Part shown: piece by piece, positions 24,116-27,485 of the stretch
How positions within the stretch are numbered: position 1 is the first letter of the stretch
Layout: each line of letters opens with the position of its first letter
IMG/VR virus record: IMGVR_UViG_3300045135_002577
Coordinates: 1 to 27,485 of that record
Reading direction: 5' to 3' (one strand)
From: a virus
Length of the DNA stretch: 27,485 nt
The notes under the pieces: model-generated
What the model was told of the DNA's origin: nothing
Seen by the model: only the letters and a program-made list of their open reading frames with translations
Databases searched by the model: none
Translations under genes and position numbers: made by a program

Positions 24116-25710
24116 TAGTCAAAAACCTCCATGAGTCTAAATGAAACTGTGTAAAAATTATCAATCAAACGATTACCTATTGAATATGTTTGGGATATTG
24201 TGAGAGGACCATCAAATCTTGCTACAATTGTACCACTCTCATTCACATGTGACAAGTCAAAAGTGAAAGACTCAAATGTTCCACTTCGTGCGTTATAAAA
24301 CGTTTCAATAGCTGTTTTTTCAACACCAGTAATAGCTGAATAGGTTAGATCGTAGTTTCTCTTTGATCTACGAGACTTTAATCGTCTTTTTTCATATCCG
24401 GCTTGAGAGGTAAACGTAGTTACATCAAAAGTGCGTGATGATTCTATTCCGCTATCAGGTTTACGGTCAGACATTGATTGAAAACGGCTAATAGTATCAG
24501 CAGAGAAGTTGAACACGCGCAAACTTAGAGTATCATCTTCACTTATTGCACCAAGTGGAGCACCGGTTTGCTTATTAGGGCTAAAATCTGTTACAGGTTG
24601 TAATCCAGCTGCGCGATATCTTGATCCTTCAGCAAACCTTACAAACTCGATAGAACCATTAAAAAACTCACCATTGCTAGCAAAATCATTGTTGGCTCCT
24701 ATCACTACATTACCTACTGGACTGCTAAGTCCTGGAGTGTAAGCTGAGTGTGCTACTTTTACATTATTTACATACAGTCTTAAATTATTAGTTGAGGCTT
24801 CATAGGAAACAGCAACATGATAATTAGATCCACCGTTTGCATTTCCTCCATAAAGCTCTGTTATGCCTCCACCCTCATTTACGATAAATCCGACATTTGA
24901 GTTTGAGCCAACATATTTCAACTCATAAAAGCTAGTAGCAGTCGCATGACGAGCAAAAAGTGTTTGATTTGCAGTCATTGACGTACCTGTATCTGGTTTG
25001 TTCCATATATCTAGTGTAAAACTTTTATTAACGTTAAAGTCGCCGTGATCAGGAATAAAAAGATACTCATCACCTCCATCAAATGTTAAACTACTTCCAG
25101 TGTATGCAGCAGTGCCGTGCCTAAAAGTTGCGGTGTGAGAAGAATCAGAATCATCAGTGAGGTTTGAAGCAAAATTTAATAATAGTTTTGTTGCAGTATT
25201 ATCAGCTATATCTATTCCTTGACTACCATAAACTGTAGAAGGAAAAGTAAACGCATCAGGATTTTGATACACACCTCCTACAAAAACCTCAAAATCAGCA
25301 GTTGTAGTAGGCGTTGCTGCCGCAGGAAAAACAAATGAGATTGTGTTTGAATTAATTGTAAATGAATTGCTATCCACTGTGACAGCAGTTGTATTAGAAT
25401 ACTCTTGTTGTACAGTGGTAAATACAGGAGATGACGCAACCAAAGCAGCTGGTAATGAAAGTGTTTGTAAGGTAAGATTAGACGCGTTAGGTGCCGCAAG
25501 AAAAGTTACAGTAGCTCCAGAGTTTGAAATAGAATATCCTGATGTTCCTTGTAATACACCATCAATAAATGCAGCAACCTCACCTGCATGAGCCACAGGT
25601 TGACTTAAATTAAATACTGTTGCAGAAGCACCAGTGCTGGAATATTTTACTGTTGACACAACTGGGAATGCAGCGGTAGGTGCTAGTGCGTCTGATGGAT
25701 ATGATGCCAT
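24115..25710 (-). CDS. M-like distal tail protein with inserted beta-sandwich and LamG-like domains
   Basis: A 531-residue protein in the place of lambda gene M. The C-terminal part (about residues 416-531: SRTFDVTTFTSQAGYEKRR and later the FYNARSGTFESFTFDLSH stretch) fits the M/DUF2460-like distal tail fold that joins the tube to the tip. The N-terminus carries two small beta modules, VAAFIDGVLQGTSGYSIS (about 45-62) and DFEVFVGGVYQNPDAFTF, like those at the end of the fibre at 10227. Residues about 190-362 form a LamG/concanavalin-like domain (SLTFDGGDEYLFI, FTLDIWNKPDTG, YHVAVSYEASTNNLRLYVNN), suggesting surface sugar binding. AAGGA precedes the ATG inside the tape-measure gene end. Confidence 0.75.
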   Translation of the reverse strand: MASYPSDALAPTAAFPVVSTVKYSSTGASATVFNLSQPVAHAGEVAAFIDGVLQGTSGYSISNSGATVTFLAAPNASNLTLQTLSLPAALVASSPVFTTVQQEYSNTTAVTVDSNSFTINSNTISFVFPAAATPTTTADFEVFVGGVYQNPDAFTFPSTVYGSQGIDIADNTATKLLLNFASNLTDDSDSSHTATFRHGTAAYTGSSLTFDGGDEYLFIPDHGDFNVNKSFTLDIWNKPDTGTSMTANQTLFARHATATSFYELKYVGSNSNVGFIVNEGGGITELYGGNANGGSNYHVAVSYEASTNNLRLYVNNVKVAHSAYTPGLSSPVGNVVIGANNDFASNGEFFNGSIEFVRFAEGSRYRAAGLQPVTDFSPNKQTGAPLGAISEDDTLSLRVFNFSADTISRFQSMSDRKPDSGIESSRTFDVTTFTSQAGYEKRRLKSRRSKRNYDLTYSAITGVEKTAIETFYNARSGTFESFTFDLSHVNESGTIVARFDGPLTISQTYSIGNRLIDNFYTVSFRLMEVFD

Positions 25711-27485
25711 TTATTTTTTCCTTAATGATTTCTTAATTGCGCCATTGTTTTGAAGATCTTTAGTGATTAAGTCGATAATTACTTTATTACCATTCATCTT
25801 AGGTGCTTTGACAGCAACATCTTTTGGTGCGCCTGTGTTGTTTACATTGACGGAGACTTCTGGTGGTTTACCTGTGGAGTTCATCTGGCTCAATACTGCA
25901 CCGCCTATTGCTTTAGCCATTGGTTTACGAATTACAAACTCTCCAGGCTCTAACATAGCAGGAACTCTATCTCGAACTAAACCACCGCCCGCCATAGCAC
26001 GAATTAAACCACCTGCTGCATGGCTAAGTCCACCAATTTCACCAGCACCAGTGCCAAAACCATGCGGGTCATCGCCGCCTCCGCCTCCGCCTCCGCTGAA
26101 TTTACCTGTTGAAACGTCACTAAAAGACCCGCCTAATTGACTAGGTGTAAATCCTCCACCCATACCACTGCTACTAAATGACATGCCTTGTGGAAAACCA
26201 CCATCACGAAAAGCGTTTGGACTAATTGAAGTTCCGATTATATTACCAGTTCTTCTTGACTGATTCATTTGACCTATAATTTCTTCTTGTGTTATAGTAG
26301 TATCAGTAGAACCGCTAGAGCTACCACTTCCTCCTAATTTAGATAACGCCATTCCCTTTTTTGCAAGACTAAAAGCTGTTAATGCCATGCCTACTGGAGT
26401 GCCTTTTAAAGCAAGACCAAGAGCAGCACTAAATAGTGCTCCACCCATACCCTTTTTTGATTCTGTATCAAAGCCAAGGAGAGCATCGGCAGTCTCTCTA
26501 TTGAACCCTATACCTCCGCCTGAAGCCATACCACGAACCTTAGACCCAGACAGACGAGCTATTAACATGGCGATAGGATCAGGACGTAATCCAGCATTCA
26601 TCTCAGCAAGTTTGCTCATGCCTAGTTTTTTAGCAGCTTCTTTGCGTATCACAAACTCACCTGGTTCCAGCATGGCAGGAACTCTGTCACGCTTCATTGC
26701 ACCGCCTGCTGCTAGGTGGACAGGCCCGCCTGCCGCCGCAGTAAATAGACTTGTGATACCAGCAGCAACTGGTTTAGCGATTGAGGTGGTAAACACCTCT
26801 TGTTGTATTGCTCTAAGCATACCGCCTAACATGTCTTTAAAGGTGTCGCCAATTGAATTCATTGTGAGTGTGCCTTCAATCAGTTGCTGATTTAAACTTA
26901 CAAAAGCTGATTCTAAGCCTTTTTTCATGTTATCAGCAACAGAAAGCTGAAGCACTTTAAATATATCAAACTGTGCATTCAAAGCTTTTTGCGCGTCAAT
27001 ATTACGTTGACGAGCATTAACTGTTTCCATCAATGCGTCTATATCACCTTGAGCAGCTAATCGTGCTATCTCTTTTTCAAAATCTAACTGTGACTGTCTA
27101 GCTTTTTGACGTCTTTCAATAGACTCCTCTTGTGCTCGCTCCTCTTTAGCAATTTCTTCGATTCTCATGTCTGTGATATTCTTTTGTAAGTTGCGAATGT
27201 TTTGGCTACCTGCTTCTAAACCACCTACATCAAGCCCAGTATTAAGCTGGGGTAGGAGTTTATCAAATCCTTCTTTTTGTGCAGCTTGTCTCAAAACGTC
27301 AACATCAGCACCAGCTGCAACTGCTGCCTGTAAAGCGGGATCTGTTGCAACTTTGATATCAGCAGAAAGATTTGAAAGGAGTGTTGCAAAGTTTTCAATA
27401 AACTGGTCAAAAATTTTAGCTTGAGTTTTTAATTCGTCTATACGTTGTTGTCTTAATTTTTCTTCAGCATCAAATTTAAGTTGAT
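25711..27485 (-). CDS. Tail tape measure protein, N-terminus off-window
   Basis: The C-terminal part of a tape measure protein. The frame is open to the right edge (codons before the TTG at 27294 read through without a stop), so at least 591 residues are visible and the start lies beyond the window. A long helical, Gln/Glu/Arg-rich coiled region runs from the edge to about 26930, followed by Ala/Gly hydrophobic segments. There are two copies of RDRVPAMLEPGEFVIRK, a motif typical of tape measures of marine phages, and a Gly-rich linker with a run of seven glycines. The final KVIIDLITKDLQNNGAIKKS is the usual end. It sets tail length and helps DNA passage; the M-like gene follows directly. Confidence 0.88.
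   Translation of the reverse strand, partial: QLKFDAEEKLRQQRIDELKTQAKIFDQFIENFATLLSNLSADIKVATDPALQAAVAAGADVDVLRQAAQKEGFDKLLPQLNTGLDVGGLEAGSQNIRNLQKNITDMRIEEIAKEERAQEESIERRQKARQSQLDFEKEIARLAAQGDIDALMETVNARQRNIDAQKALNAQFDIFKVLQLSVADNMKKGLESAFVSLNQQLIEGTLTMNSIGDTFKDMLGGMLRAIQQEVFTTSIAKPVAAGITSLFTAAAGGPVHLAAGGAMKRDRVPAMLEPGEFVIRKEAAKKLGMSKLAEMNAGLRPDPIAMLIARLSGSKVRGMASGGGIGFNRETADALLGFDTESKKGMGGALFSAALGLALKGTPVGMALTAFSLAKKGMALSKLGGSGSSSGSTDTTITQEEIIGQMNQSRRTGNIIGTSISPNAFRDGGFPQGMSFSSSGMGGGFTPSQLGGSFSDVSTGKFSGGGGGGGDDPHGFGTGAGEIGGLSHAAGGLIRAMAGGGLVRDRVPAMLEPGEFVIRKPMAKAIGGAVLSQMNSTGKPPEVSVNVNNTGAPKDVAVKAPKMNGNKVIIDLITKDLQNNGAIKKSLRKK
25924..25974 (-). repeat. Tape measure internal repeat, copy 2
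   Basis: Encodes RDRVPAMLEPGEFVIRK, identical in protein sequence to the copy at 26641-26691 but with several synonymous base changes, so the repeat is old and held by protein selection. Confidence 0.9.
26074..26096. repeat. Short GC-rich tandem repeat coding a glycine run
   Basis: About three and a half copies of a CCGCCT-type hexamer, encoding the run of glycines in the tape measure linker on the minus strand. It stands out in this AT-rich DNA and is likely length-variable. Confidence 0.75.
26641..26691 (-). repeat. Tape measure internal repeat, copy 1
   Basis: Encodes RDRVPAMLEPGEFVIRK, followed by EAAKKLG, where copy 2 has PMAKAIG. The two copies lie about 240 residues apart in the protein. 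Confidence 0.9.

Noticed and set aside
26387-26890. 167-residue plus-strand reading frame
   Set aside because: It is a Pro/Ala/Ser-rich shadow of the tape measure gene, with no ribosome site and no family resemblance.
1-27485. tRNA genes, CRISPR arrays, insertion sequences or integrase/attachment site
   Set aside because: I saw no cloverleaf, regularly spaced repeats, transposase, integrase motifs or flanking direct repeats in the window.

Overview
The window is a stretch of an AT-rich, tightly packed genome of a tailed bacteriophage with a long non-contractile, lambda-like (siphovirus-type) tail. Most genes abut or overlap, often as ATGA or TAATG, and there are no rRNA, tRNA or insertion-sequence signals. 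The clearest evidence is a minus-strand tail module in lambda order: tape measure (H) > M-like > L-like > K-like peptidases > I > J. Tail-fibre motifs and small conserved proteins resemble those I know from marine phages (cyanobacterial, SAR11 and similar hosts). A marine host is therefore an inference, and the exact host cannot be read from the sequence.

Plus strand, 1-6954: an auxiliary metabolism and DNA-metabolism cassette. In order it holds an amidinotransferase (5' end off-window), an SGNH-hydrolase-like protein, a glycosyltransferase-like protein, a PDDEXK nuclease, a 5'-3' exonuclease of the T4 RNase H/T5 FEN type, a dUTPase-fold protein, the flavin-dependent thymidylate synthase ThyX, a GT-B-like glycosyltransferase, and a nicotianamine-synthase-like SAM-binding protein. 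The nuclease/dUTPase/ThyX block serves nucleotide and DNA metabolism. The amidinotransferase, SGNH, glycosyltransferase and SAM-binding genes look like small-molecule or surface/base-modification functions of unknown target.

Minus strand, 27485 down to 6940: tape measure (N-terminus off-window), M-like tail protein with an inserted LamG-like domain, L-like Fe-S tail-tip protein, a twitch-type radical SAM enzyme, two tandem NlpC/P60-like peptidases, a separate JAB/JAMM peptidase, gpI-like assembly protein, a very large J-like tip protein, a collar-domain fibre, an acidic protein, a second fibre, a second radical SAM protein, and then a set of small head/virion-type or basic proteins plus a beta-helix decoration protein. 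The two strands converge and overlap by 15 bases at 6940-6954, with a hairpin terminator candidate for the leftward operon inside the 3' end of the last plus-strand gene.

The most unusual aspect is two different radical SAM enzymes translationally woven into a tail operon, the first directly after an Fe-S tail-tip protein. Together with the amidinotransferase and glycosyltransferases this suggests phage-encoded chemistry on virion proteins, a peptide, DNA or a small molecule that I cannot assign to a described system.
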